A DNA stretch of 64,000 nucleotides from Mucilaginibacter sp. OK268. GTDB lineage: Bacteria; Bacteroidota; Bacteroidia; Sphingobacteriales; Sphingobacteriaceae. Below, piece by piece: positions 24,823 through 34,981 of the stretch. The translations under genes were made by a program, and so were the position numbers. Below the pieces are notes generated by a model. The model was given only the letters and a program-made list of their open reading frames with translations, did not search any database and was not told the DNA's origin. The stretch is taken from positions 310,001 through 374,000 of the forward strand of contig NZ_FNJV01000003.1 in NCBI RefSeq assembly GCF_900103125.1, read 5' to 3'. Positions within the stretch are counted from its first letter, which is position 1. Each line of letters opens with the position of its first letter.

Positions 24823-27800
24823 TCAATGAGCAGGTTTGATTTCTACCGCGTCATCCTCATCGTCGTCATTATCTTCTTTCGGCGGACCGCTTACCTTTTC
24901 CTGCAAATGCTGGAAGATGATAAACAATATCGGGATCACAAATACCCCGAATATCGTTCCCACAAACATACCACCTACTGCACCTGTACCGATAGACTTG
25001 TTGCCATTGGCGCCTGCTCCTGTCGAGAACATCAATGGCATAATACCAAATATAAAAGCGAAGGAGGTCATCAGGATCGGTCGTAAACGGGCTTCGGCAC
25101 CGGCAATAGCGGCTGGGATCAATTCCATACCCGCCCGTCGTCTTTCCAAAGCAAACTCCACTATCAGGATGGCATTTTTGGCCAGTAGTCCAATGAGCAT
25201 GATCAGCGAGATCTGCAGGTAAATATTACTTTCGATACCGAAGATCTTGGCAAACAGGTAAGTCCCTGATAAACCTACAGGCAGGGAGAGCAATACCGCG
25301 AAAGGCAGAATATAGCTTTCATACTGGGCGCTTAATAAAAAGTAAACAAACACCAGGCAAAGCATAAATATATAAGCCGACTGTGTTCCTGCGGTTAATT
25401 CCTCACGTGTTAAGCCCGAAAACTCATAGCCGTAACCCGCAGGCAGGCTCTCTATAGCAACCTCTTTGATGGCTTTAATGGCATCACCGGTACTAAAACC
25501 CGGTTTTGGTTGCCCCGAAACTGATATGGCTGTAAACAGGTTAAACCGGGAAATAGACTCTGGCCCAAACACTCTTTTCAAAGAAATAAAGGAGGTTATA
25601 GGCGCCATAGTACCTGCGCTATTGCGTACAAATATTTTGCTCAAACCAGTTTCGGTGGCCCGGTAATCATAATCGGCCTGAACCATTACGCGGTATTGTT
25701 TACCAAACTGGTTAAAGTTGGAAGCATATAAGCCGCCATAATACCCTTGTAACGTATTCAGCACCGAATTTACCGTTACACCGGCCTCTTTACATTTGGC
25801 TACATTAACATCAACCTGGTATTGCGGAAAATTGGGGTTGAACGAAGAGTTAAGGCTCTGGATTTCGGGACGTTTGCCGAGGGCTGCTATAAAATCATTA
25901 CTCACTTTAAACAATTCGTTCACCGTATGACCACCTTTGTCCTGCAGCTGGAATTCAAAACCATCGCTGTTACCAAAGCCATTTAAAGTAGGCGGCGAAA
26001 AATAAAACACATTGGCCTCCCTCATCCCACTGGTTTTGCCATAAAGCTGACCAATAATACCCTCCTGGCTATCACTTTTTGACTTACGCTGATCCCAGGT
26101 TTTCAGCTTCAGGATCACCATAGCATAAGCGCTGCCATTACCTGCTATAAAGTTAAACCCAACCAGCTTTAAAGAACTCACTACGGCCGGAAAGGTATGC
26201 CCGATGCTATCGATCTTACTGGCAACCGCGTCTGTGCGTTCCATTGACGATGCCGGGGGCAGACTAATGGCAGCAAATACAACCCCCTGATCTTCATTGG
26301 GTACAAAACTGGAAGGGGTAGTTTTTACCAGATAAATAAGAACCGCAGCAAATATGGCTATAGCAGCAAGCGCGATCCACTTTTTATGCGCCAGGAAACC
26401 TACTGACTTTTTATATTTACCGCTTACCGCATCAAAGGCGGTATTGAATATCACATAAAAATGATTGATAAAGCCGTGTTTTTTAGTCCCCTTTTCATGC
26501 GGTTTTAAGAATAGGGCACACAAAGCCGGGCTAAGCGTTAACGCGTTGATGGCCGAAAGCATAATAGCCACAGCCAACGTAATACCAAATTGTTTATAAA
26601 ACACACCAGTTGAGCCCGATATGAAAGTTACCGGCAGAAACACTGCCGACATCACCAGCGTAATGGAAACTATAGCGCCTGATATTTCGCTCATGGCATC
26701 AATAGATGCCTTGCGGGCCGATTTATAGCCTATATCCAATTTGGCGTGTACGGCTTCGACCACCACAATAGCGTCATCCACCACAATACCAATGGCCAGT
26801 ACCAATGCAAATAGCGTAAGCAGGTTAATGGTAAATCCAAACAGGTTAAGGAAAAAGAAGGTACCTACAATAGCCACCGGAACCGCGATAGCCGGAATGA
26901 GGGTTGAGCGAAAATCTTGCAGAAACACAAACACCACGATAAACACCAATATAAAGGCCTCTATAAGCGTACTGATCACTTTTTCTATCGAGGCATCCAA
27001 AACCTCATTGGCATCAACCAGGTAGGCGATCTTCATCCCTTTAGGAAAAGTTTCTGCAGCTGCATCCAGGATCTTTTTTGATTCGTTGATCACATCGCGG
27101 GCATTTGACCCTGCTGTTTGGCTAATGGCTACACCTACTGATGGCTTGCCATCTGTAATGATATGAAACGAATAATCCAACGAACCTAACTCAACACGAG
27201 CCACATCATTCAATCGCAGTAATTGTCCATTGCCTACCGATTTGATAATCATGTTGCCAAATTCAGCCGCGGTTTGCAATCGCCCTTTGTACCTGATTAC
27301 ATATTGAAAGGACTGATTACTGTTTTCGCCAAATTTACCCGGTGCAGCCTCTATATTTTGTTCGTTAAGCACATCGGTAATATCATCGGGCACCAGGCCA
27401 TAGCGTGACATCACATCTGGCTTAAGCCAGATACGCATAGAATAATCCCTTGAGCCAAAAACCTCGGCAGTACCTACGCCGGTTACACGCTGTATTTGCG
27501 GTACCAGGTTTATTTTGGCATAGTTCTGCAAAAAGGTTTCGTCGTAGGTTTTGTTATCACTGTATAGCGAAAAAATAACCAGGTTGCTGCTTTGGCTTTT
27601 AGCCACGGTAACACCAGATTGTGTAACCACCAACGGCAATAGACTGGTTGCTCGCGATACCCTGTTCTGCACGTTCACCGCGGCCAGATCGGGATTGGTA
27701 CCTACTTTAAAATATACCGTGATTGATGCAGAACCATCATTACTGGCGCTGGAGGTCATGTAGGTCATATTCTCCACCCCGTTGATCTGCTCCTCCATCG

Positions 27801-27990
27801 GGATGATCACACTTTTAAGCACTACATCGGCATTAGCGCCATTATAAAAGGCGGATACATTTACCGTTGGCGGCGCTATATCCGGATATTGAGATATGGG
27901 TAGATTAATAAGCCCGAGTATACCCAGTATCAGCAACAAAACTGATATAACGGTTGATAATACCGGGCGTTCTATGAATTTTTTAAGCAT
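24823..27990 (-). CDS. RND multidrug efflux permease (HAE1, AcrB-like)
   Basis: A 1055-aa inner-membrane proton-driven pump of normal family length. It begins MLKKFIERPVLSTVISVLLL, as AcrB homologues do; the periplasmic pore domain includes YPDIAPPTVNVSAFY. The proton-relay aspartates are in GIVVDDAIVVVE, and the second-half signature ALNALTLSPALCALFLKP is recognisable as INALTLSPALCALFLKP. The C-terminus is acidic (DNDDDEDDAVE). It works with the adaptor upstream (36-base gap) and the outer-membrane channel downstream. Likely substrates are hydrophobic toxicants or antibiotics; specificity is unknown, and no local regulator gene is present. Confidence 0.95.
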   Translation of the reverse strand: MLKKFIERPVLSTVISVLLLILGILGLINLPISQYPDIAPPTVNVSAFYNGANADVVLKSVIIPMEEQINGVENMTYMTSSASNDGSASITVYFKVGTNPDLAAVNVQNRVSRATSLLPLVVTQSGVTVAKSQSSNLVIFSLYSDNKTYDETFLQNYAKINLVPQIQRVTGVGTAEVFGSRDYSMRIWLKPDVMSRYGLVPDDITDVLNEQNIEAAPGKFGENSNQSFQYVIRYKGRLQTAAEFGNMIIKSVGNGQLLRLNDVARVELGSLDYSFHIITDGKPSVGVAISQTAGSNARDVINESKKILDAAAETFPKGMKIAYLVDANEVLDASIEKVISTLIEAFILVFIVVFVFLQDFRSTLIPAIAVPVAIVGTFFFLNLFGFTINLLTLFALVLAIGIVVDDAIVVVEAVHAKLDIGYKSARKASIDAMSEISGAIVSITLVMSAVFLPVTFISGSTGVFYKQFGITLAVAIMLSAINALTLSPALCALFLKPHEKGTKKHGFINHFYVIFNTAFDAVSGKYKKSVGFLAHKKWIALAAIAIFAAVLIYLVKTTPSSFVPNEDQGVVFAAISLPPASSMERTDAVASKIDSIGHTFPAVVSSLKLVGFNFIAGNGSAYAMVILKLKTWDQRKSKSDSQEGIIGQLYGKTSGMREANVFYFSPPTLNGFGNSDGFEFQLQDKGGHTVNELFKVSNDFIAALGKRPEIQSLNSSFNPNFPQYQVDVNVAKCKEAGVTVNSVLNTLQGYYGGLYASNFNQFGKQYRVMVQADYDYRATETGLSKIFVRNSAGTMAPITSFISLKRVFGPESISRFNLFTAISVSGQPKPGFSTGDAIKAIKEVAIESLPAGYGYEFSGLTREELTAGTQSAYIFMLCLVFVYFLLSAQYESYILPFAVLLSLPVGLSGTYLFAKIFGIESNIYLQISLIMLIGLLAKNAILIVEFALERRRAGMELIPAAIAGAEARLRPILMTSFAFIFGIMPLMFSTGAGANGNKSIGTGAVGGMFVGTIFGVFVIPILFIIFQHLQEKVSGPPKEDNDDDEDDAVEIKPAH

Positions 27991-28026
27991 ACAATTGCTT
28001 TAACAGGATTGATAAATTAAACTCCA

Positions 28027-29238
28027 CTATTTAAGGTTGCCATAAACAGATGCCGCGCTAACCGGGTTGGCTTTTATAGTTGTACCATCAGGTAAATTAT
28101 TGGCGCTTTGCAGTACTATTTTATCGCCGGCATGTAAACCATCGGTAACCACGTAAAACTGGCCGGCGGTGTTATCCATTACTTGTATAGCTACGTTTTT
28201 GATCTTGTTCTGTTTATCAACCAGGTACACAAAGCGTTTATCCTGTAATTCATATGTGGCGCTTTGCGGCACCAATAAGCCCGATTTGATGGTGTTTGGT
28301 ATTCTTACGGTTGCGCTGCTTCCGCTTCGGATCAATCCACGGGGATTAATAAATCCTGCCCGTACGTTAGCTGCGCCAGTGGCGGTGTTGATCAATCCGT
28401 TTACCGTTTCCACACGGCCGGTATGTTCATAAATAGTACCATCAGGGAGTATGAGCGATACGTTAGGTAGTTTACTCAATTTTGATTTGAAAGAGGTTGT
28501 ACCAGTACTATCCTTGCTAAAATCGAGCAGTTGTTTTTCGTTCAGCGCAAAGTAAGCGTAAATATTGGATGTGTTATAAACCGTTGTTAAAGGATCGGTT
28601 GTAGTACTGGTTACCAGGCTACCTAATTTATATGGTAATGAACCAATAACACCATTTACCGGACTGGTAATAGTAGTGTAACCCAGGTTAACCTGGGCAT
28701 TTACCAGTGAGGCTTTTGCCTGTGCCAGAGCAGCCGCTTTTGATTGCTGTGTATACTCTGCCGATTCCAGTTCGTAATGACTGATGATGTCTTTGTCAAC
28801 AAGTGGCTTTACTTTGTTCACCTGCATTTTGGCCAGGCTCAGGTCGGCCTCTGCAGTTTTGATACCAGCCTGGGCGGTACGTACATCCTGTTCATACTGT
28901 GGCGCATTGATCTTAAAAAGCAATTGCCCTTTTTTCACTATGGAACCTTCGTCAACATATATTTTTTCTACATAGCCGTCAACCTTGGGCCGTATCTCGA
29001 TATTTTGCTGGCCTTGTATGCTTGCCGGATAATCTACATTTAAAGTAGCGGGGCGCGGTTGCAAAGTAAGTACCTTATAATCCAATACCTGCTCTCCCCC
29101 CTGACCTTCGGCTGCTTGTTTATTTTTACTGCCACAGGAACTCAATATAGCCGTTGATAAAACGATCGTAAAAAATGCAGCCCATTGTTGAGGCGAAAGT
29201 ACATGATAAGTTTTGCAGGACGATTTTAAAAGTATCAT
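28027..29238 (-). CDS. RND efflux periplasmic adaptor (AcrA-like lipoprotein)
   Basis: A 403-aa membrane-fusion protein with an atypically long lipoprotein leader ending STAILSSC (Cys35). The biotinyl-lipoyl-like half-motifs (VDGYVEKIYVDEGSIVKKGQ and TTITSPVNGVIG) flank an alpha-helical hairpin at about 105-185, followed by the beta-barrel and membrane-proximal domains. First gene of the three-gene efflux operon. Confidence 0.93.
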   Translation of the reverse strand: MILLKSSCKTYHVLSPQQWAAFFTIVLSTAILSSCGSKNKQAAEGQGGEQVLDYKVLTLQPRPATLNVDYPASIQGQQNIEIRPKVDGYVEKIYVDEGSIVKKGQLLFKINAPQYEQDVRTAQAGIKTAEADLSLAKMQVNKVKPLVDKDIISHYELESAEYTQQSKAAALAQAKASLVNAQVNLGYTTITSPVNGVIGSLPYKLGSLVTSTTTDPLTTVYNTSNIYAYFALNEKQLLDFSKDSTGTTSFKSKLSKLPNVSLILPDGTIYEHTGRVETVNGLINTATGAANVRAGFINPRGLIRSGSSATVRIPNTIKSGLLVPQSATYELQDKRFVYLVDKQNKIKNVAIQVMDNTAGQFYVVTDGLHAGDKIVLQSANNLPDGTTIKANPVSAASVYGNLK

Positions 29239-29365
29239 AAGGTAAAATAATCGTGAAAATATAGGGCGTAGGGGTTTACGCCACTAAATACGGCATTAAT
29301 TAGGTATTTTGATTGTTAAATATAGTTAATGTTACAGCTTATTTTAAAATTGCAGGTGTTATTAA

Positions 29366-29470
29366 TCAAGCATCCATTAAAATAGCCTTTATTTTTTGAT
29401 CAAGATCCTGCGCGTCAAAAGGCTTTGCTACAAAGTCATTCATACCGTGATCCATGCATTTTTTCATTAC
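29366..29470 (-). pseudogene. C-terminal remnant of a response-regulator receiver domain
   Basis: About 34 codons ending in a proper stop (KKCMDHGMNDFVAKPFDAQ, then DLDQKIKAILMDA) match the last third of a receiver domain: the GMNDFVAKPF segment contains the conserved Lys of beta-5, as in hybrid sensor kinases. The upstream two-thirds with the phosphoacceptor Asp are absent; sequence similarity stops at the terminator of the neighbouring gene (29483-29511). It is probably left over from a deletion or rearrangement. Confidence 0.7.
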
Positions 29471-29482
29471 TAACAAAACTAA

Positions 29483-29511
29483 AAAAGGCCACCTGTTGGC
29501 AGCCTTCTTAT
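29483..29511 (-). terminator. Terminator of the B12 uptake operon
   Basis: On the minus strand AAGGCTGCC, loop AACA, GGTGGCCTT followed by TTTTAG: a nine-pair stem including two G-U pairs, and a T-run, just after the last gene of the operon. Confidence 0.75.
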
Positions 29512-29531
29512 TAAACTGGATATCTAAAGAA

Positions 29532-30671
29532 TTAATGAAATACCGCGATAGAAGGGAAATAATAGCCGGTGTAAGCAATGTCATTAATCAATGAGCCTGT
29601 TGAAGCGTTGTAAAAACACAGATCATTAAAACTAAAATTGGTGGTAAAGCCAGAGTGTACCGTATTAACAACAACTTGATTATGAGCCGGATCATAAGCC
29701 ACACCAGCACCATACAATTCCCTGCCCGTTGCTACGGTTATAAATGGCGTAGTAAATGAAGCACTGTTGGCAGCTGTATATTTATAGATCTGGGTTCCGC
29801 CAGAAAATGTAGCATTTTTGGCTATGAAGATGGCATTTTCGGTAGTAGAAGCCGTGATAGAGCCAGGATGCCATGCCGCCCATGAGCCGTATATGGCAAA
29901 AGGTACAGTTATGGTTTGTACCGCCAAAGTAGCCGGATCAATACGTACCAATTGTGTACCACCAGCAGCCCAAACAGCACCGTCAGGAGTTTTGGCAAAC
30001 GCGCATAACATGCCGGCAATAGAGGTAACCACAGCATTGGTAGAAGCATTTAATACCACTACCCCATTTGATGCCGAAAGCACAAAAACATAATTACCGG
30101 CTTTGATCATATCACCTACCTGGCCGGTTACACCGCTGAGTTTGGTACCCAGCACCAGTGTTTGCAGATTGATAGGATAAATGCCCGAACCTGTGCTTAC
30201 CAGGCCATTGTTAGCATCAATCCCAACAAAGGCTCTAAAATCATTAGTGCTTTTTGCGGCAATACGGTTTATTTCCAGCAAGCTGTGTGAATCGGCAACT
30301 ACCAGGGGGCCGCCAACTTTGCTTACCAGATATAGCCTGTCGTTAAAAATAGTACCATACTGTAAAGTACTGCTGGTTGGGTTCAGGTTTTTACCCGGGT
30401 TTTCTTTGGTGAATAAGCTGTCGCTGATTAAGCCCGTTCCAAAGTCGTAAAAACTTACTGTTCCGGTACCGTGGCCATACCAGCCTTCGTTTACCAGGAA
30501 AAAGCCGTTATCATATTTGCCTGTGCCATGCACCTGGAGTTTTCCGCTTGCCTGATTGGCATTCAGTGTATTGTTAGCAGCATCTTTTTTACAGGAGCTC
30601 AGCATTCCCATCAGTAATACCGGAAAAATGTAGGGTAACAGTTTTACAAGGGTAGATTTTTTTGTGTTCAT
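29532..30671 (-). CDS. Lipoprotein with DUF5074-type beta-propeller, B12 locus
   Basis: A 379-aa lipoprotein (signal ends MGMLSSC, Cys27). Its pattern (NDRLYLVSKVGGPLVVADSH, GNYVFVLSASNGVVVLNAST, TPDGAVWAAGGTQLVRIDPA) is a YncE/DUF5074-like propeller. It is the last gene of the cobalamin-riboswitch operon and a divergent paralogue of the BtuG-like protein at 31643-32782. Surface binding of cobalamin or another corrinoid is inferred from context. Confidence 0.8.
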   Translation of the reverse strand: MNTKKSTLVKLLPYIFPVLLMGMLSSCKKDAANNTLNANQASGKLQVHGTGKYDNGFFLVNEGWYGHGTGTVSFYDFGTGLISDSLFTKENPGKNLNPTSSTLQYGTIFNDRLYLVSKVGGPLVVADSHSLLEINRIAAKSTNDFRAFVGIDANNGLVSTGSGIYPINLQTLVLGTKLSGVTGQVGDMIKAGNYVFVLSASNGVVVLNASTNAVVTSIAGMLCAFAKTPDGAVWAAGGTQLVRIDPATLAVQTITVPFAIYGSWAAWHPGSITASTTENAIFIAKNATFSGGTQIYKYTAANSASFTTPFITVATGRELYGAGVAYDPAHNQVVVNTVHSGFTTNFSFNDLCFYNASTGSLINDIAYTGYYFPSIAVFH

Positions 30672-30717
30672 CTTTTTAGGTTTTGTGGTTTTGATAAGTA
30701 GAATTATTTATTTGATT

Positions 30718-31590
30718 TTAGTTTTTAAGCATGCTCAGATCGGCCGCACCGCCAAACTCGGTTGATTGTTCGCCCAGCCAGCCCATATTGTAAAGGATAC
30801 CTGTTTGTACTTTGATGAAATCTATACCCTTCAGGCTTACTTTGTTTCCTTTGGCATCAATGGCGTTATCAATATCTACTTTGTCGCCACCGGCTGTATT
30901 ATCGCCGTAGCCATAATCAAAAGCAGCACTGGTAATGTATGATGGATCGTCATCGTTAATATTTGATGATGGCAGCAGCGTACCACTCAGCGTATAGCTA
31001 TCACCTTTAAGCCCTATCGGGAAATAAGGCTGCGTATGAAATATATTAGTTTGCACAACCCCGGTTTTGCCCTTATTGTCTTTCCAGGGCACGCTGCAGG
31101 TATCGCATTTAGGCCGGGTGTAGGTAACCGAGTAATTGCGGGTGTAACCATCTTTGTATTGGGCGCTTCCGGTTAATTCATACCAGGTATCATCGGGTTT
31201 GCCATTGTTATTGGTATCCTGCATCACCCATATTACGCCAGGTTCAGCAAAGCTGGAAAAGGCGTTTCCGTAAACAATAAAATCCTCTTTATAGGGTACG
31301 TTTAAAACGGTGTGATCAAAGCCAACCACGATATAGCCACCCCAGGCCCCCAAGCTTACCAGGCCCTGATCGTTATTTAAAGTACCTTTGGCTGCTACAG
31401 TATCGCCAATTCCCGTATTGTCAAACTGACCAGGGGCCGGATTAAAATCAAATAATTGATTTACATACGACTTACTTTGGGCAGTAATAGGGTGTATAGG
31501 TGTTTCGGGTGTTGTATCAGTTGATTTATCCTTTTTACAGGACGATAATAACGCTACGCCAAGCAAAAGCGCGAAGGACAGGTTTTTCAT
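30718..31590 (-). CDS. B12-locus surface lipoprotein
   Basis: A 290-aa lipoprotein. The ATG at 31588-31590 gives a clean signal (MKNLSFALLLGVALLSSC, Cys18); upstream in-frame starts would run into the previous gene and lack a signal. Conserved-looking segments include GAWGGYIVVGFDHTV, EPGVIWVMQDTNNNGKPDD and TWYELTGS. It resembles the 'cell surface protein' regularly found beside BtuB/BtuG in Bacteroidota B12 loci, some members of which bind cobalamin. A beta-sandwich fold is likely. Direct function is inferred from the operon and riboswitch. Confidence 0.75.
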   Translation of the reverse strand: MKNLSFALLLGVALLSSCKKDKSTDTTPETPIHPITAQSKSYVNQLFDFNPAPGQFDNTGIGDTVAAKGTLNNDQGLVSLGAWGGYIVVGFDHTVLNVPYKEDFIVYGNAFSSFAEPGVIWVMQDTNNNGKPDDTWYELTGSAQYKDGYTRNYSVTYTRPKCDTCSVPWKDNKGKTGVVQTNIFHTQPYFPIGLKGDSYTLSGTLLPSSNINDDDPSYITSAAFDYGYGDNTAGGDKVDIDNAIDAKGNKVSLKGIDFIKVQTGILYNMGWLGEQSTEFGGAADLSMLKN

Positions 31591-31642
31591 GTGGTTTAAG
31601 TTGATCTTTATCATTTTTATTGGTTCAATTTTAGTATTCTGT

Positions 31643-32782
31643 TTAATAAGCAAATGCAAAATGCGCGGGTATATCTCCGGCCACAACCGACCATTTTTTC
31701 TTGCCTGAAGGATCAAAGCAATACAGCGTTCCCGGAGTAACATAATCTTTAGCATCGGTAACCAATACCTCTTTGGTTATGGGATTTACCGCTATACCAT
31801 AAGGAACTTTGATCTGACTTTCGGTGCCATCTGTAATGAACTTGCTGGACAGCACGGTTTCGTCCTTTACGTTAAGCATAGCATAGGTTGTAGTATTTTT
31901 ACCCGTGATGTAGCTAAACTCATAGCTATACATATAGGCAATGTCATCATCGATCCAAAGGTTGCTCACCCCAAAATCAAATTCCTTTTTCACCTGGTCG
32001 GTTTTGGTATCGATCACAAATAGTTTTGATGGGATGTTATAATAATCACCGCGGGAGGTAATGTAGATATCGCCATATCTATCGGCCTTTACCCTATCCA
32101 GGTTAATGGCTACATCAATACGTTTCAATTCGGTAAATGAAGCCAGATCAATTACCGAGACTGTACGTTCATAATTTGGCGGACTATAGCCTCCTGAATT
32201 AGCCACATACAGCTTTTCGCCCACGATGGCCATCTCTTCGGGCTGGCGACCGACGGTTACCTTTCTTGTGATCTGCAGGGTAGCAGTATCTATCTCATTA
32301 ACGGCACCATTTGGTGCTTTGGGATCACCAACTTTACCCAAATAGGCACTTACATAGGCTTTACCATTATGAAAGGTTACGTAGCGACAGTTATCTATAT
32401 TAATAAGTGATATCCGCTTACCGGTTTTAGTATTCAAAACCTCCACCTTGTTGGATACATTGACCACTACATACACTTTTGAGCCATAAATACCGATGTC
32501 GTTACCCACATCGCCCAAACCTTTGGTAACATCGGGGTTGGTTTGATTATATATGTTACGGCGATATTGCCCGGTGGTATAATCCAGGTAATCAAGCGAA
32601 GCCTTGTTCATGTTCATATTACCCTCATTAAGCAAATAGAACCCTTTAACCACGGCGGTTGGGTCAGGCGGCAACAGGGGTTTATCCTGCTCCGGAATAG
32701 GCTGGGTATCCTTTCTACAGGCGCTGTAGCCCAGAATGATACATCCAAGCAGCAGATATTTGAAGAGTTGTATATTTTTCAT
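31643..32782 (-). CDS. BtuG-like cobalamin-binding surface beta-propeller lipoprotein
   Basis: A 379-aa lipoprotein (signal ends LGYSAC, Cys22). Repeated propeller blades of the YncE/YVTN type are visible (KVYVVVNVSNKVEVLNTKTG, KAYVSAYLGKVG, EKLYVANSGGYSPPNYERTV). In Bacteroides, BtuG proteins of this fold cap BtuB on the cell surface and bind vitamin B12 very tightly. Here the gene lies 9 bases downstream of btuB under a cobalamin riboswitch, the same arrangement. The function is therefore strongly implied, although binding residues cannot be verified by eye. Confidence 0.85.
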   Translation of the reverse strand: MKNIQLFKYLLLGCIILGYSACRKDTQPIPEQDKPLLPPDPTAVVKGFYLLNEGNMNMNKASLDYLDYTTGQYRRNIYNQTNPDVTKGLGDVGNDIGIYGSKVYVVVNVSNKVEVLNTKTGKRISLINIDNCRYVTFHNGKAYVSAYLGKVGDPKAPNGAVNEIDTATLQITRKVTVGRQPEEMAIVGEKLYVANSGGYSPPNYERTVSVIDLASFTELKRIDVAINLDRVKADRYGDIYITSRGDYYNIPSKLFVIDTKTDQVKKEFDFGVSNLWIDDDIAYMYSYEFSYITGKNTTTYAMLNVKDETVLSSKFITDGTESQIKVPYGIAVNPITKEVLVTDAKDYVTPGTLYCFDPSGKKKWSVVAGDIPAHFAFAY

Positions 32783-32791
32783 AGCAGATAC

Positions 32792-34864
32792 TTAAAATGT
32801 TGAACTTATGGTGAAGCGATAATTGCGCCCCGGTAAAGGGAAATTGTAGATCACGTCGTAGTATTGATTGAGCAGGTTATTAACCTCTGCTGTAAGCCTG
32901 ACCTTATGTTTGTTGAACGGTGTAGCATAGGTAAAGCCTATATCATGGGTGTACCATGGCGGCATATAATTGGCCGCTTCATGATATTTTTGATTATACC
33001 TTTCGCCGGTATAGATATAGCTGTAGGTGAAGGCCAACTTATGCCACTCCACACCTATCAGCACCGAACCACTATTTACCGGGGTATAAGGTATTTGCTG
33101 ATTATAATTAATGTCGGCTTTGTCGGTTACATCAACCGATTGCTGGTAGGTGTAGGATATGCCGGTGTTCAGTACCGCATCATGCCATAACTGCCATGTA
33201 GCCTGCGCATTTACCTCAGCTCCTTTAATATGTACTTTCCCGAGATTAATGATCGACCAGCGACCAAGATCTGCTCCAGGCACAGCCACTATTTTATCCT
33301 TCACCTGGTTGTAATAAGCATCGGCCTGTACCGCGAAATAAACCAGTATTTGCTGGTGCAGGGTTCTGTTATAGGTGAATCCCACATCATACTGCTTGTT
33401 AAATTCGGGCTTTACGGCAGCGTAACCCACAAAGGTGTAGTACAGATCATTAAAAGTGGGCAGCCTGAAAATGCTCTTGTAAAAGCCTCGCAGCCTGAAA
33501 TCAGGATTTTTAGTTGGCTGCCAGGATATCAGCACAGCCGGTGTATACTCGCTTCGATTATCTGCATTAGCCAGGATCGGTACTTTATCCCGAACGAAGG
33601 TACCCAGCACATTGGCTTGTAAATTAAACCGGGCAAAATGCAATTCGGTAGCCAGAGCAGTTAACAGCTGATTACGGATCGGCGGTACAAAGGCATATTT
33701 GGCCGAGTCGTTTTCCGTAATGTGTAAGGTACTCCACTCATAATCGGCAGAGAGCGCCACATCCCAGAACTTGCTGACTTTGTATTTATTAGCTAACGAA
33801 AAGTAAAGTTCATTTTCATAGTAGCGGTCGTTCAGAAGCCCTGTGGTTGTGGTGATATCCGGATTAGTATAATGGCTGTAGGTATTTGCATACTTGGCAA
33901 TAAGCATCAGGCTGTACCGGTCGCCAAGGTTTTTGTTATAGGTAGATTGTACAAAGATATCTCTATCCCACAAGCGTTCATGCGAATCAAACTTGTTAGA
34001 TACGATAGCGGCTGGTAACCCCCTTGCGGAGTTATACAGATACCCTTTTACCGCCCATTTACTGCTATCCCGGAGTTTGCCATTTAATCCCAATTCCACA
34101 CGTTGTGAGGTGATATCGCTATTTTGCCGTACCGCAGTAGTATCATAAACCCCATTGGTATACCTGAACTTGTAACGACCATTGGCATGCACAAACTCGG
34201 TGCTGATGGTGCTGTAGGTATTGTTACTCAGCTTATACTGCCAAAAGAACGATGGGTTAACCAAACCTGATGACCCGGTTTTAAAACTCACCTTGCCTGT
34301 TGAGCGACTGCTATCCTCAAAATGCGGCTGGCGCGAGGCAAGGTAAATAGCGCTCCCCGAAGCAAAACCCTTGGCGGGTTGAAATATGGTACCTTTCTGG
34401 GCATTGTATAGGGCTATTTCCTCGATGTTATCCAGCGAAAACTTACCCAGATCAACCTGGCCGTTTTGCGAGTTGCCAAACTCCACACCATCATAAAAAA
34501 CACCTACATGGTTACTGCCCAAGCTGCGTACATTAATGGTTTTCAGACCACCTACTCCGCCGTAATCCTTGAGTTGCACACCCGAGAAATAGCGAATGGC
34601 GTCGGCTACGGAAAAACTATTCAGTTTTTCCAGCTCTGCTCCTTTTAGTATCTGTAGCGGCGTGGCCGAAGTACTGCGTGATGAGATCCTGCCTGCCCGA
34701 ACGGAAACCTCTTTCAGATGATGGCTTTTGACTGTATCTGTAGCCAATTTCTTATGACTGGTATCTGCAACTTGCGCCAGGGCGTTGCCGCAAAACAGGC
34801 CCTGTATCGCCGTAAGGCAAATAAAAAGCGTCAGGAAGCACAAATATTTGTACAGGTGTTGCAA
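32792..34864 (-). CDS. btuB: TonB-dependent cobalamin receptor (BtuB-like)
   Basis: A 690-aa outer-membrane transporter. After a signal peptide (end GNALAQ) comes a short periplasmic segment, then a plug domain (SVADAIRYFSGVQLKDYGG, INVRSLGSNHVGVFYDGVEF) and a 22-strand-type barrel ending in aromatic Phe (NYRFTISSTF), as expected for BAM recognition. It lacks the N-terminal carboxypeptidase-like domain seen in other receptors here. First gene after a cobalamin riboswitch; it imports B12 with TonB energy together with the BtuG-like lipoprotein. Confidence 0.9.
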   Translation of the reverse strand: MQHLYKYLCFLTLFICLTAIQGLFCGNALAQVADTSHKKLATDTVKSHHLKEVSVRAGRISSRSTSATPLQILKGAELEKLNSFSVADAIRYFSGVQLKDYGGVGGLKTINVRSLGSNHVGVFYDGVEFGNSQNGQVDLGKFSLDNIEEIALYNAQKGTIFQPAKGFASGSAIYLASRQPHFEDSSRSTGKVSFKTGSSGLVNPSFFWQYKLSNNTYSTISTEFVHANGRYKFRYTNGVYDTTAVRQNSDITSQRVELGLNGKLRDSSKWAVKGYLYNSARGLPAAIVSNKFDSHERLWDRDIFVQSTYNKNLGDRYSLMLIAKYANTYSHYTNPDITTTTGLLNDRYYENELYFSLANKYKVSKFWDVALSADYEWSTLHITENDSAKYAFVPPIRNQLLTALATELHFARFNLQANVLGTFVRDKVPILANADNRSEYTPAVLISWQPTKNPDFRLRGFYKSIFRLPTFNDLYYTFVGYAAVKPEFNKQYDVGFTYNRTLHQQILVYFAVQADAYYNQVKDKIVAVPGADLGRWSIINLGKVHIKGAEVNAQATWQLWHDAVLNTGISYTYQQSVDVTDKADINYNQQIPYTPVNSGSVLIGVEWHKLAFTYSYIYTGERYNQKYHEAANYMPPWYTHDIGFTYATPFNKHKVRLTAEVNNLLNQYYDVIYNFPLPGRNYRFTISSTF

Positions 34865-34981
34865 TAGGTTCTGTTCGTAAAAAAATTAAACAAACAGCAA
34901 ACAGGGTACAATAAATGGAAATACACACTACGTGAGATATCTTCATTCCAGCTTCAATCCCCGAAAGCTATGAATACATAT

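Noticed and set aside
24836..27763. Long open frames on the plus strand opposite the RND permease and adaptor
   Set aside because: They are antisense shadows of strongly coding genes and show no family features.
31591..31755. Longer version of the B12-locus lipoprotein overlapping the BtuG-like gene
   Set aside because: The ATG at 31588-31590 gives an exact lipoprotein signal; the extension is in another frame of the upstream gene.
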